9,212 bases of DNA from JBFJVZ01 sp041623895 (GTDB lineage Bacteria; Planctomycetota; Planctomycetia; Pirellulales; Pirellulaceae): contig JBFJVZ010000329.1 in NCBI GenBank assembly GCA_041623895.1, positions 1-9,212 of the forward strand. Direction: 5' to 3'. A program made the translations under genes and the position numbers. Below the pieces are notes generated by a model that saw nothing but the letters and a program-made list of their open reading frames with translations, had not been told where the DNA came from and searched no databases. Position 1 is the first letter of the stretch. Each line of letters opens with the position of its first letter. This document shows positions 1 to 7,100 of this stretch, piece after piece.

Positions 1-378
1 ATGAACCAGCCCAATAATCCGATTTGGATCAAGATTCGCCAATACAATTGCCGCATGCTGGTCAAGCTGATGAATGAATTGGAGTCGATGCCCGAAGGCA
101 ACGGCACAATGATGGACAACACGCTCATCGTTTACGGCAGCAACAACGCTGACAAACAACACACAGCGGGCGCGAACTGGCCGTTCATCTTGCTCGGAAA
201 CTGTGGCGGCCAAATCAAAACGGGGCAGTACACCAAGATCACCGGTCGTCCAATCAACGACCTGTACACAACGTTGTTGCATGTCATTGGCGCGCCGCAA
301 GACCGATTCAACTTGGACAACAAGATGGCCAACATGTACCAATCAAAACTTGGCCCCATCGAAGAGTTGATGGCGTAA
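1..378 (+). CDS. DUF1552/DUF1501-family exported protein, C-terminal part
   Basis: This is the last 125 residues of a larger protein; the gene enters from outside the window, so the ATG at position 1 is probably an internal Met. The stretch 'PEGNGTMMDNTLIVYGSNN' (residues 31-49) followed by 'WPFILLGNCGG' and 'RPINDLYTTLLHVIGAP' is the C-terminal pattern of DUF1552 proteins. DUF1501, a related alkaline-phosphatase-like family, shows nearly the same pattern, so the choice between them is not certain. Full-length members are usually above 400 aa and exported. The catalytic role of these proteins is not established. In planctomycetes they are commonly encoded beside DUF1592-type cytochrome proteins, as here, with a gap of 124 bp. 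I see no convincing terminator in that gap. Confidence 0.75.
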   Translation: MNQPNNPIWIKIRQYNCRMLVKLMNELESMPEGNGTMMDNTLIVYGSNNADKQHTAGANWPFILLGNCGGQIKTGQYTKITGRPINDLYTTLLHVIGAPQDRFNLDNKMANMYQSKLGPIEELMA

Positions 379-481
379 ACGCGACGCTGTCCCGCAGGGG
401 CTTGAACATAGTAGCCCAGGCAACTTCAAAACGAATGCTTCCGGGTTACATGTTCGGCCGTCTCCTGGCGTCCCGATTGCC

Positions 482-499
482 TTGTCAATCACGTGACAA
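482..499 (+). promoter_or_regulatory. Dyad just upstream of the DUF1592-gene start
   Basis: TTGTCA and TGACAA (6 bp, 6-nt loop ATCACG) form an inverted repeat that ends 3 nt before the ATG at 503. It overlaps an 8-nt palindrome, TCACGTGA (489-496). No purine-rich Shine-Dalgarno is visible in the usual place; the dyad occupies that place. It could be a translation-control hairpin or an operator, or it may be chance. Confidence 0.3.
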
Positions 500-502
500 A
501 CA

Positions 503-2875
503 ATGAATAAAAGTATCGCCTTATTCGCTGGTTGCATTTTCGTTTTTGGATCGCCAGGCAACTGCGGTGCCGAGCCGCCCACGTTTGCATCGCTTGTTAA
601 GCCGCTTTTACAGAATCACTGCATTGATTGTCACGGTCCCGACACGCAAGAAGGCGATCTGGCACTGCACGAGCTAACCGGCGTGACGGGCGAAAACGCT
701 GAAATTTGGAAACGAGTTTGGGAACAAGTCGCGCTGAAAGAAATGCCGCCCACGGATGCAGGTGATGGGCCCAAAGCCTTAGACCGCCTGCGTTTGTCCA
801 ATTGGATTACCAGTGAACTGGCTCGTGCGATGGAGGACAAAGGTGGTTTTTATGCGCACATGGACGCCGCCAAAGCAAACCATTTAGACCATGACTTGTT
901 GTTTGGCGACCTGCCAACCGAACTTGAGCCTCCATCGACGCCCGCGCGACTGTGGCGAGTTCATCCGCAAGAACATCTGGCACGATTGAGTGCGTTGATC
1001 AATCGCGAACCAGAATACGATCCGAAGAAACCCGGTGTTCGAACACGCGGCGATTTTGTCCCGCCAAACCAAGAAGGTGAAGTCAAGGTTTACTACGGAC
1101 TTGATCGCGTCATCGGTTGGGTTGGTGGGAGTGCTGCCTATGCGGCAGCGATTACAGGTTTTCCGCCAATGCTAAGCACGAATGACGCACACGGCTTACG
1201 AAGCTATTCGCATCAGTATTCGGTGAACGGTGCGGAAGCGACACAAATTGCCGGCACAGCCGAAAACATTTTGCGATTCATGGCACACGGGCCAGATGCT
1301 GAACCGTATCAATTCGCGGACAAGATTGGCGACATCGACAACAAATACAAACATGAAGGCTTGCGCGGCTTGGCTCAAAGTCTGTTTTACAGCAAGACAC
1401 CCAAGCGGCCGCTGACACCTGTATTTGATCTCATGCAGTCCGAAGGTGTCCCGGATGAACAACTAGAGACGGCTGTAAACTTTCTGTTTGAATCGCTGAC
1501 GGGTCGGCCGCCGATCGAAAAGGAATCGCAACAGTACATCAACATTGCGAAACAGGCGATTGCTGATCTCGGTAAAGAAGAAGGCGTGATCCTGGGATTG
1601 ACTCCGATCTTTTTGGACCGTGAATCGTTATTTCGAACAGAGCTTGCTGATGATGGAACGCCCGATGAGTATGGACGCGTCATGTTGCAAGGCCACGAGT
1701 TGGCTTTGGCGATCAATGCCGCATTCTGCTATTTGGGACCGGACGAATCGCTGAAACAGGCTGTGGCGGACGGCAAGCTGACGACGCGTGAAGACGTACG
1801 ACGCGAAATCACGCGGATTATCAGTGACGACAGCATCCGTAAGCCACGCCTGCTGCAATTCTTCCGCGAGTATTTTGACTACGACCGAGCCGGAACGATC
1901 TGCAAAGATTCCAAGGCTTTGGCAAGCGCTGGAGGGAATAGCAAGACCTACTATCGAACCATGTTTGCGATGACGGCCAGCACGGATCGGCTGATCGAGT
2001 TGATATTGCAAGAAGACAAGGACGTGCTGTACGAGTTACTGACGACGGATCGAGTGGTCTTCGCCGGCCAAGACGCCGATTATTTTGGCGAATTTGTTGG
2101 ACCTCAGAAAAAGAAGCCTGAACCGGCGGAAGCTGAACAGGACAAAAAGAAGAAAAAGAAGAAGGATCCGGGCTCGCCGCTGGTTCAGCGACTGACGTTG
2201 CCAACAGGAAAGGCCATCCATGTGCGAGTTGCGCGAGTCGTGCGTGGTGGCAAGACACAACGCACGCTGACGACGCTGCCAAAAGATCAGAGAATGGGAA
2301 TTTTGACCCATCCAAGTTGGTTGGTTTCTCATTCCGACGCGATGGATAACCATGCGATCTTGCGCGGCCGCTGGATTCGCGAACGACTACTGGGTGATGC
2401 GGTTCCCGATGTGCCGATTACCGTTGATGCGATGTTGCCGGATGAACCTAAGTCAACTTTGCGAGAGCGGATGCGGGTCACACGCGAGGATGCTTGCTGG
2501 AGGTGCCATCGCAAGATGGATCCGTTGGGGTTGCCGTTTGAGATGTACAACCACGTCGGAATCTTTCGCACGAAAGAGCAAGGGAAAGAAGTCGATACCA
2601 GTGGCGAGATCATTGGCAGCGGTGATCCGACACTGGATGGCCCTGTCGAAAACGCGTTGCTGATGATTCAAAGGCTTGCGGACAGCGAGCGTGTACATCA
2701 AGTTTTTGTTCGGCACGCGTTTCGGTTTTGGATGGGCCGCAATGAAACGATCAACGATGCCCCGATTCTGCAAGACGCGTATCGAGCGTACAAGGACAAC
2801 GGCGGCAGCATGAAGGCATTGCTGACATCCTTGTTAACGTCTGATGCGTTTCTGTACCGAAAAGTCGAACGCTAA
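503..2875 (+). CDS. Exported PSCyt1/DUF1592/DUF1588/DUF1585-like cytochrome protein
   Basis: 790 aa with a signal peptide (hydrophobic residues 5-17, probable cleavage near 'NCGAEPP'). A planctomycete cytochrome (PSCyt1) module follows, with CxxCH at 40-44 ('CIDCHG') and the typical 'MPP' at 81-83. Residues about 355-465 resemble DUF1592. 'GILTHPSWLVSHS' near 599 and the 'RGRWIRERLLG' stretch near 622 mark DUF1588. A second CxxCH (665-669, 'CWRCH') followed by 'MDPLGLPFEMYNHVG' and a C-terminal 'LLTSDAFLYRK' mark the DUF1588/DUF1585 end. The usual DUF1587 segment appears degenerate ('RVHPQEHLARLSALINREP'). Haem binding and a periplasmic redox role are inferred from the motifs; the substrate is unknown. 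A lysine-rich linker (about 535-556, seven Lys in a row at 548-554) lies inside the DUF1588 region. The upstream DUF1552-type gene is a usual partner. The start is fixed by the signal peptide, although no clear ribosome binding site precedes it. Confidence 0.9.
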   Translation: MNKSIALFAGCIFVFGSPGNCGAEPPTFASLVKPLLQNHCIDCHGPDTQEGDLALHELTGVTGENAEIWKRVWEQVALKEMPPTDAGDGPKALDRLRLSNWITSELARAMEDKGGFYAHMDAAKANHLDHDLLFGDLPTELEPPSTPARLWRVHPQEHLARLSALINREPEYDPKKPGVRTRGDFVPPNQEGEVKVYYGLDRVIGWVGGSAAYAAAITGFPPMLSTNDAHGLRSYSHQYSVNGAEATQIAGTAENILRFMAHGPDAEPYQFADKIGDIDNKYKHEGLRGLAQSLFYSKTPKRPLTPVFDLMQSEGVPDEQLETAVNFLFESLTGRPPIEKESQQYINIAKQAIADLGKEEGVILGLTPIFLDRESLFRTELADDGTPDEYGRVMLQGHELALAINAAFCYLGPDESLKQAVADGKLTTREDVRREITRIISDDSIRKPRLLQFFREYFDYDRAGTICKDSKALASAGGNSKTYYRTMFAMTASTDRLIELILQEDKDVLYELLTTDRVVFAGQDADYFGEFVGPQKKKPEPAEAEQDKKKKKKKDPGSPLVQRLTLPTGKAIHVRVARVVRGGKTQRTLTTLPKDQRMGILTHPSWLVSHSDAMDNHAILRGRWIRERLLGDAVPDVPITVDAMLPDEPKSTLRERMRVTREDACWRCHRKMDPLGLPFEMYNHVGIFRTKEQGKEVDTSGEIIGSGDPTLDGPVENALLMIQRLADSERVHQVFVRHAFRFWMGRNETINDAPILQDAYRAYKDNGGSMKALLTSLLTSDAFLYRKVER

Positions 2876-2891
2876 CGCACCAAATCAGCGG

Positions 2892-2934
2892 ATCGATCGG
2901 CCCCGCGGCCTTACTTGCCGGGCGGCAGATCGAT
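2892..2934 (+). terminator. GC-rich structured 3' end after the DUF1592 gene
   Basis: Starting 16 nt after the stop codon, ATCGATC (2892-2898) pairs with GATCGAT (2928-2934). The enclosed DNA holds GGCC-CCGC-GGCC (2899-2910) and GCCG-GG-CGGC (2917-2926). There is no T-run, so it is not a standard intrinsic terminator. It may protect the mRNA 3' end or work with Rho. A related GC-rich cluster follows the gene that ends at 8392. Confidence 0.3.
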
Positions 2935-2979
2935 GCGATGGCTCCGACGGAGATCCTTGTTCGGCGTACGACGCAGTTC

Positions 2980-2988
2980 TGCTATGAT
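2980..2988 (+). promoter_or_regulatory. Extended -10 promoter element (TGCTATGAT)
   Basis: TG-n-TATGAT matches a sigma-70-type extended -10. No good -35 lies at 17 bp; TTGTTC at 2957-2962 is 20 bp away. Transcription would start near 2995 and run into the ATG at 3033. The 12-mer containing it differs by one base from the one at 7241-7252. Confidence 0.4.
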
Positions 2989-3032
2989 CCATAAACGTAT
3001 TTTTGAGAGTCACGCAACGTTTAGGATTCTTC

Positions 3033-3221
3033 ATGTCGTCCTCGTTAGCAGACAAACCCAAATCGTATCAACTTCCTGCTAGCGGATGACTCAGGTTTGC
3101 CAAAGCGAACGGAATTGCTTACCAAAAGATCTTGGCTTTTCCTGATATCGAAGGGCTGGCGGCGGCTACTGAGGATCAAATCCTCGATTCAGACCGTTCT
3201 CAATTCCTGAGGTCCGAGATA
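3033..3221 (+). pseudogene. Broken or truncated gene of unknown family, one in-frame TGA
   Basis: An ATG at 3033 follows AGGA (3023-3026) at a spacing of 6 nt and lies about 37 nt after a likely transcription start. The frame reads 18 codons ('MSSSLADKPKSYQLPASG'), meets TGA at 3087-3089, then stays open in the same frame to beyond 3221 with protein-like sequence ('LRFAKANGIAYQKILAFPD', then 'IEGLAAATEDQILDSDRS'). A TGG-to-TGA change (Trp) would explain the break, but I have no intact relative in view. The frame continues to 3392 over the start of the next gene, where it is probably meaningless, so the end given here is a judgement. I do not recognise the family. Alternatives are a real 18-aa leader peptide, or a chance open frame. 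Confidence 0.4.
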
Positions 3222-3262
3222 CTCTGTGTATCCCGATTTTCAATTCGATCTGTTCCCCGTCC

Positions 3263-3270
3263 GGAGAAAG
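3263..3270 (+). promoter_or_regulatory. Shine-Dalgarno that fixes the propeller gene start
   Basis: GGAGAAAG ends 6 nt before the ATG at 3277. It supports that start over the in-frame ATG at 3226, which would put 17 residues with several charges ahead of the signal peptide. Confidence 0.7.
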
Positions 3271-3276
3271 CCGCCA

Positions 3277-4560
3277 ATGAAGCCGTTCACGTTCATTTGT
3301 GCACCGCTGTTGTGTGTCATCAGCGCCAACCATTGCCTGTCGGACAACTGGGGGTCGTGGCGGGGTCCGACCAGCAATGGCGTCTCGACTGAAAAGAACG
3401 TTCCAACTGAATGGTCCAAAGATGAAAACGTGGCGTGGCGAATTGAACTGCCGGGACCAGCCGGCGCCACACCGGTTGTCTGGGACGACCGGATCTTCCT
3501 GACCACCATCGACGACGAAAGTTTGCTGCTGCTGTGTGTCGGAACCGACGGCAAAGAACAATGGCGAAGGGAAATCGCCAAAGGCAACAAGGACGCCCGC
3601 GGCGACGAGGGCAATTCGGCATCGCCGTCACCCATCACCGACGGCAAACACGTCTGGTCGTTCATGGGCACCGGACATCTGGCCTGCTTCACGGTTTCCG
3701 GCCAGCCCGTGTGGCATGCCGATCTGCAGGAGCGGTACGGAAAATTCAAAATTGCGTTTGGTATGTCCGCCACACCGGTGCTGCATGACGGCCGCCTGTT
3801 TGTGCAGCTGATCCATGGAGACGGAAAACCGAGCACCCAGGAAGCCATCGTTGTGGCCATGGACGCGGGCTCGGGGAAACACCTGTGGAAGGTTGATCGT
3901 GTCACAGGGGCTGCGAAAGAAAATGAGCATTCGTACGCATCACCCATGCTCTACGATTTCGGCGGTACGACATTGCTGATCACTCATGGAGCGGATTACA
4001 CCGTGGCGTATGCGCTGGAGGACGGACGGGAAATCTGGAGGCTCGGCGGACTCAACCCTCAGGGCAACAGCTATCACCCGACGCTGCGTTTCGTTGCCTC
4101 TCCAGCTGCGGCCGAGGGCATCGTCGTCTGCCCGACGGCAAAGAACGGTCCTGTCTTTGCGGTTGATCCCGAGAAACAGGGTGATCTGACTGATAGCGAT
4201 GCGATCCTTTGGGTTCGAGACCAACATACGCCGGACGTACCGTCTCCGCTGATTCACGACGATCTGGTCTACCTGTGCCGGGAAAATGGCATGCTGCTTG
4301 TGCTGGATCGGGCGACCGGCCAGGAGGTCTATATGGAACGCACTCATAGTCACCGGCATCGCGCCTCACCCGTGTTTGCCGATGGCCATCTCTACCTGAC
4401 CGCCCGGGACGGCAAGATCACGGTGGTGAAGGCCGGGCGAGAATTTCAAATCGTCGCACAGAACGATACCGGCGAGCCCATGTCGGCCTCACCCGTGATC
4501 TCAAACGGCACGATCTATCTGCGAACCTTTGAAGCTTTATGGGCAATCCGAAACAACTAA
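3277..4560 (+). CDS. Exported PQQ-like (BamB-type) beta-propeller protein
   Basis: 427 aa from the ATG at 3277, chosen for its Shine-Dalgarno and for the signal peptide it exposes ('MKPFTFICAPLLCVISA'). The mature start 'WGSWRGPTSNGVS' is the usual opening of planctomycete PQQ-like repeat proteins. Blade-start motifs of the [AP][ST]P type recur at residues about 64, 115, 165, 221, 275, 322, 363 and 404, each followed by a 'hydrophobic, D/N-G, hydrophobic' strand pair and often a Trp (for example 'GKEQWRREI', 'GKHLWKV', 'GREIWRLGG'). Eight such units fit an eight-bladed propeller. No dehydrogenase catalytic set could be confirmed, so a scaffold or binding role outside the cytoplasm is as likely as PQQ-dependent catalysis. 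It stands alone: 401 bp of non-coding DNA before it and 267 bp after. Confidence 0.9.
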   Translation: MKPFTFICAPLLCVISANHCLSDNWGSWRGPTSNGVSTEKNVPTEWSKDENVAWRIELPGPAGATPVVWDDRIFLTTIDDESLLLLCVGTDGKEQWRREIAKGNKDARGDEGNSASPSPITDGKHVWSFMGTGHLACFTVSGQPVWHADLQERYGKFKIAFGMSATPVLHDGRLFVQLIHGDGKPSTQEAIVVAMDAGSGKHLWKVDRVTGAAKENEHSYASPMLYDFGGTTLLITHGADYTVAYALEDGREIWRLGGLNPQGNSYHPTLRFVASPAAAEGIVVCPTAKNGPVFAVDPEKQGDLTDSDAILWVRDQHTPDVPSPLIHDDLVYLCRENGMLLVLDRATGQEVYMERTHSHRHRASPVFADGHLYLTARDGKITVVKAGREFQIVAQNDTGEPMSASPVISNGTIYLRTFEALWAIRNN

Positions 4561-4692
4561 TCGACGCATAGGCTCTGTTCCCGGAGTCGTCCGCACGAAA
4601 ACAGTGGAGCAGCGACAGGCCGAGACGATAGCAGTGCTAAGACGCGAATTGGCGTAGTCACAGCTGACACTTCTGGGCAGATGCATCACCGG

Positions 4693-4719
4693 TAATTTCT
4701 GCCAATTTCCGCGAAATTA
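4693..4719 (+). promoter_or_regulatory. Operator-like cluster of AATTTC half-sites
   Basis: AATTTC occurs at 4694-4699 and 4704-4709, and its complement GAAATT at 4713-4718. The inner pair forms a perfect 6+3+6 dyad. The outer pair extends to TAATTTC/GAAATTA with a 13-nt spacer. The two direct copies are 10 nt apart, about one helical turn. The cluster lies immediately upstream of the candidate promoter for the sigma factor operon. Confidence 0.35.
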
Positions 4720-4721
4720 GT

Positions 4722-4750
4722 TGTAAGAAACCGCGTCGTGTCATCGACTA
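4722..4750 (+). promoter_or_regulatory. Candidate ECF-type promoter of the sigma/anti-sigma operon
   Basis: TGTAAGAAACC (4722-4732) could be a -35 of the AAC-containing ECF kind, with CGACTA (4745-4750) as the -10. ECF factors often drive their own operon, which is the main reason to propose it. The match is by eye and weak. Transcription would start near 4757, leaving about 70 nt of leader. Confidence 0.25.
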
Positions 4751-4760
4751 GATGGTTGTA

Positions 4761-4773
4761 GCTGCGAAGCAGC
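4761..4773 (+). promoter_or_regulatory. Small hairpin in the sigma factor leader
   Basis: GCTGC-GAA-GCAGC is a perfect 5-bp stem with a GAA loop; the core GCGAAGC is known as an unusually stable mini-hairpin in DNA. It lies in the presumed leader, 54 nt before the ATG at 4828. A role is not shown. Confidence 0.25.
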
Positions 4774-4827
4774 GGTCCACTGGTCGAAAAAGGCCCCCTA
4801 GGTGGCAACCACAGCGGGAATAAGTAG

Positions 4828-5358
4828 ATGACAGATTGGCGGCAGGTCGTCGAGCAACACGGACACGTCGTCTGGCAGACGGCCTACCGGCTGTTGGGCA
4901 ACCACGCCGACGCATCGGATTGTTTCCAGAAGGTGTTTCTGGACGCGGTCCAGGTCACTCGCCGCGAGAGAGTCCAGCAATGGCCCGCGTTGTTGCGACA
5001 AATGGCGACCGCCCGGGCGATCGATCTTTTGCGAGATCGCTATCGCCGTCGAAGTCGCAGCGAGCCGATGGCGGCAGCGGCGGAGGCAACCGCTGACACA
5101 CCACTGCCCGAGCAGGAAGCCGAGGCGGCCGAACTGAGCGACCATCTGCGTCTCGCCTTGACCCAGCTGCCCAATGGCCAGGCCGAAGCCTTCTGTCTCC
5201 GCTGCGTCGAAGGAATGAGCTACGAGGAAATCGCCAAGCGGTTGGAAGTCGAGACCAATCATGTGGGAGTCCTGCTCAATCGTGCTCGCACACGGTTGCG
5301 GCAACTGTTGGATCGTTTTGTGACCTCAGGGAACGCCAGCCAGGAAAACTCGCCGTGA
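4828..5358 (+). CDS. ECF-type sigma-70 family RNA polymerase sigma factor
   Basis: 176 aa, the normal size of an ECF sigma factor, with region 2 and region 4 only. Region 2 spans about residues 8-77: 'TAYRLLGNHADASDCFQKVF' (19-38) corresponds to the conserved 'DAEDxxQEVF' helix, and 'ATARAIDLLRDRYRRRS' (60-76) to the -10-contacting part. Region 4 spans about 104-161, with 'LPNGQAEAFCLRCVEGMS' followed by the helix-turn-helix 'SYEEIAKRLEV' that reads the -35. The linker (78-103) is rich in Ala and Glu. The ATG follows a weak GGGA (4816-4819). Its stop codon overlaps the GTG start of the next gene, so the two are made together; that gene is its probable anti-sigma factor. Cys replaces the usual residue within 'SDCFQ'. 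The regulon is unknown. Confidence 0.92.
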   Translation: MTDWRQVVEQHGHVVWQTAYRLLGNHADASDCFQKVFLDAVQVTRRERVQQWPALLRQMATARAIDLLRDRYRRRSRSEPMAAAAEATADTPLPEQEAEAAELSDHLRLALTQLPNGQAEAFCLRCVEGMSYEEIAKRLEVETNHVGVLLNRARTRLRQLLDRFVTSGNASQENSP

Positions 5359-6614
5359 ACAAGCATATCAATCCAAGTCACGATGATCTGCTGGAAAGAG
5401 CCGCTGAGGCTCTGCGGCAGACGCCGGTCTCCGCCGGCCCCCCAGAGGATCTGGTTGCCGACGTGCTGGCCCGCCTTGAGCGAGAGGAAGCCACCGGTAT
5501 GGTTCAACCCCAATCCCTTTTCGAGAGGATCCGTTCGATGAAACCGATTACAAAATTCGTGCTGGTCGCCAGCTTGTTCTTGGTGTTTTGCGGAATGTTC
5601 AATCTGCTCTCACCGCGCAGCCGTGCGCTCGCCTTCGAGCAAGTCGCCGCGGCGCTCGAGTCCATCGAAAGCGCCACGTGCGACATGACCTCAGAAACCA
5701 GTGACGTAAAGACCCAATCCAAAGCGATGTTCCTAGCGCCTTCTCTGGAGCGGATCGAGACGAAAATGGGGAACCAGATGATGAGCATCAATATCTGCGA
5801 CCTGCGGGCCAAGAAATGGCTCACCCTGATCCCCGCGCAGAAGATGGCGATCGTCCTCAAAATGGAGGAAGCACCCAATGATCGGCCGGTCAACGGATCG
5901 TTCGAGCTGATGCGTGAGAGAGTCCGCAAAGCTCAAACGGATCCTGAAAAAGGTTTCCAGCCGTTGGGTGAGAAGCTGATTGATGGAGTTCGCGTAGTCG
6001 GCTTCCGGCTGGATGACAAGACCGGCTTCACTGACATCTGGGCGGATCCCAAAACATCGCTGCCGATTCGCGTCGAAACGACATTCCTGGGAGAAACGAA
6101 AGTCGAAGTCGTGATGTCGAACTTTCAGTATGACGTCGAACTCGATGAATCGCTGTTCAGCTTCGACCCGCCACAAGACTACACGGTCCGCGAGATGGCA
6201 GTCAGTCTCGCTCCTCCGTCCATCAAAGATCTGGCAGACATGCTTCGATTCGCCGCCGAGAACAATGACGGCGTCTTCCCCGAGGAAATTAGCGGTGCCA
6301 AGGGTGTGCACCTGGTGATGGGCAAGCTGCTGCAAGAGGTAGCGACGGAGCATGGCCAGGATTCGCCGCAGTGGAAGGACGCCCTGATGGAATACACCAC
6401 CAAGATCAGCCGCGGCAATGCATTCGTGATGTTCGAGCAGCCGAAAAGTCAGTGGCACTATCAGGGAGGCGGCGTGAAGCTCGGCGACACCAAGACTGCA
6501 ATCTTCTGGTACAAGCCCCAAGAGAGTGACACCTACCAGGTGCTCTACGGCGACCTCCGAGTCCAGCAGGACGTGGCCGAAACCGACCTGCCGAAAAACA
6601 GGCTCAAGAAGTAG
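5355..6614 (+). CDS. Membrane protein with LolA-like outer domain, probable anti-sigma factor
   Basis: 419 aa from GTG at 5355, which overlaps the sigma factor stop (GTGA) by 4 bp, so translational coupling is expected. Residues 1-64 are a short charged cytoplasmic segment ('DDLLERAAEALRQTP') without the HxxxCxxC motif of zinc anti-sigma factors. Residues 65-85 ('ITKFVLVASLFLVFCGMFNLL') are one membrane span. Residues about 92-280 read as a LolA/outer-membrane lipoprotein-sorting-like beta domain ('GVRVVGFRLDD', 'TDIWADPKTSLPIRVE', 'DESLFSFDPP'). Residues about 288-412 form a separate C-terminal domain with 'WHYQGGGVKLGDTKTAIFWY' and 'YQVLYGDLRVQQ', a pattern I associate with planctomycete proteins. 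The likely job is to hold the sigma factor at the membrane and respond to an envelope signal through the outer domains. This comes from gene order and topology; no binding site was identified. Confidence 0.75.
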   Translation: MNKHINPSHDDLLERAAEALRQTPVSAGPPEDLVADVLARLEREEATGMVQPQSLFERIRSMKPITKFVLVASLFLVFCGMFNLLSPRSRALAFEQVAAALESIESATCDMTSETSDVKTQSKAMFLAPSLERIETKMGNQMMSINICDLRAKKWLTLIPAQKMAIVLKMEEAPNDRPVNGSFELMRERVRKAQTDPEKGFQPLGEKLIDGVRVVGFRLDDKTGFTDIWADPKTSLPIRVETTFLGETKVEVVMSNFQYDVELDESLFSFDPPQDYTVREMAVSLAPPSIKDLADMLRFAAENNDGVFPEEISGAKGVHLVMGKLLQEVATEHGQDSPQWKDALMEYTTKISRGNAFVMFEQPKSQWHYQGGGVKLGDTKTAIFWYKPQESDTYQVLYGDLRVQQDVAETDLPKNRLKK

Positions 6615-6726
6615 TCGTGAAATCTGCTTCGCTCAATCTGCGCTCGCAGACGCCCCCGCCCAAGTTCCACATCTACCTCCGCTGACTCTTCCGATTCGGT
6701 TTCGCAGTCAGCAGCCTGCTCACCTG

Positions 6727-6779
6727 GAGTCGTCGGCCTCTATACGACAACTCCGCGCTTCCTACGACTCGCAGTTTTT
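6727..6779 (+). terminator. Weak terminator-like inverted repeat
   Basis: GAGTCGT (6727-6733) pairs with ACGACTC (6764-6770), and GCAG then TTTTT follows at 6775-6779. The 30-nt loop is long for an intrinsic terminator and the site is about 110 nt past the anti-sigma stop codon, so this is only a possible end of the sigma operon. Confidence 0.2.
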
Positions 6780-6788
6780 AGCGGCCAT

Positions 6789-6802
6789 ACGAAATGTTTC
6801 GT
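6789..6802. promoter_or_regulatory. 14-bp dyad ACGAAA-TG-TTTCGT
   Basis: This is a perfect 6+2+6 inverted repeat in gene-free DNA. It is a possible operator half-pair, but no promoter is visible beside it. Confidence 0.2.
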
Positions 6803-7100
6803 CAACGAACATGGATAGATTCTCGCACTAGAGAGACAATCCCCGACTACGATCCGACTGTTGACCCCTCTCTGCCTTCCTCGGGTCTCAACTCAAAGGT
6901 GAGCTATAACGACACACCTGATCGCGCAACGTTTTCCCTTCTTGTCCACCCATTTGTAGCGGTGTCCCTGGGGTTCGTTAGGATCACGTCGATACTCGCA
7001 GCGCTAGAAATGATCGGACGCTGCCGACATTGTGAATCGGGCGACACACGGTCGAAACTCTTTCGTCGCTGCAAATGATTGCCGCTGACGGAAGAAGTCG

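Larger units (their letters stand above)
6615..7100. other. Intergenic DNA with no convincing gene
   Basis: I see no gene here on either strand: open frames such as 6526-6831 have shadow-like, Ser/Arg/Pro-rich translations and no ribosome binding site. The stretch is pyrimidine-rich on the + strand. It holds the two small inverted repeats listed separately (6727-6779 and 6789-6802). The rest, 6803-7100, shows nothing I can name. Confidence 0.6.

Noticed and set aside
2140..2166. A-rich lysine tract as a programmed frameshift site
   Set aside because: The runs are C_AAA_AAG and G_AAA_AAG, not the A_AAA_AAG needed for efficient slippage, and the 0 frame carries the conserved downstream domains.
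3087..3089. TGA as a selenocysteine codon
   Set aside because: Only a weak 5-bp stem (GTTTG/CGAAC) follows, there is no SECIS-like hairpin, and no selenoprotein family was recognised.
3226..3276. Upstream ATG for the propeller gene
   Set aside because: It adds a charged 17-residue stretch before the signal peptide and has no ribosome binding site, whereas the ATG at 3277 has GGAGAAAG at the right distance.
3240..3947. 235-codon open frame on the - strand
   Set aside because: It lies antisense inside the propeller gene, and its Ser/Arg/Pro-rich translation shows no domain. The sense frame has clear family motifs.
5733..6521. 262-codon open frame on the - strand
   Set aside because: It is antisense to the LolA-like protein gene, rich in Arg, His and Leu with no recognisable motif; a shadow of the GC-rich codon positions.
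6526..6831. 101-codon + strand frame at the end of the sigma operon
   Set aside because: It begins within the anti-sigma gene in another frame, and its translation is low-complexity Ser/Arg/Pro without a start signal.
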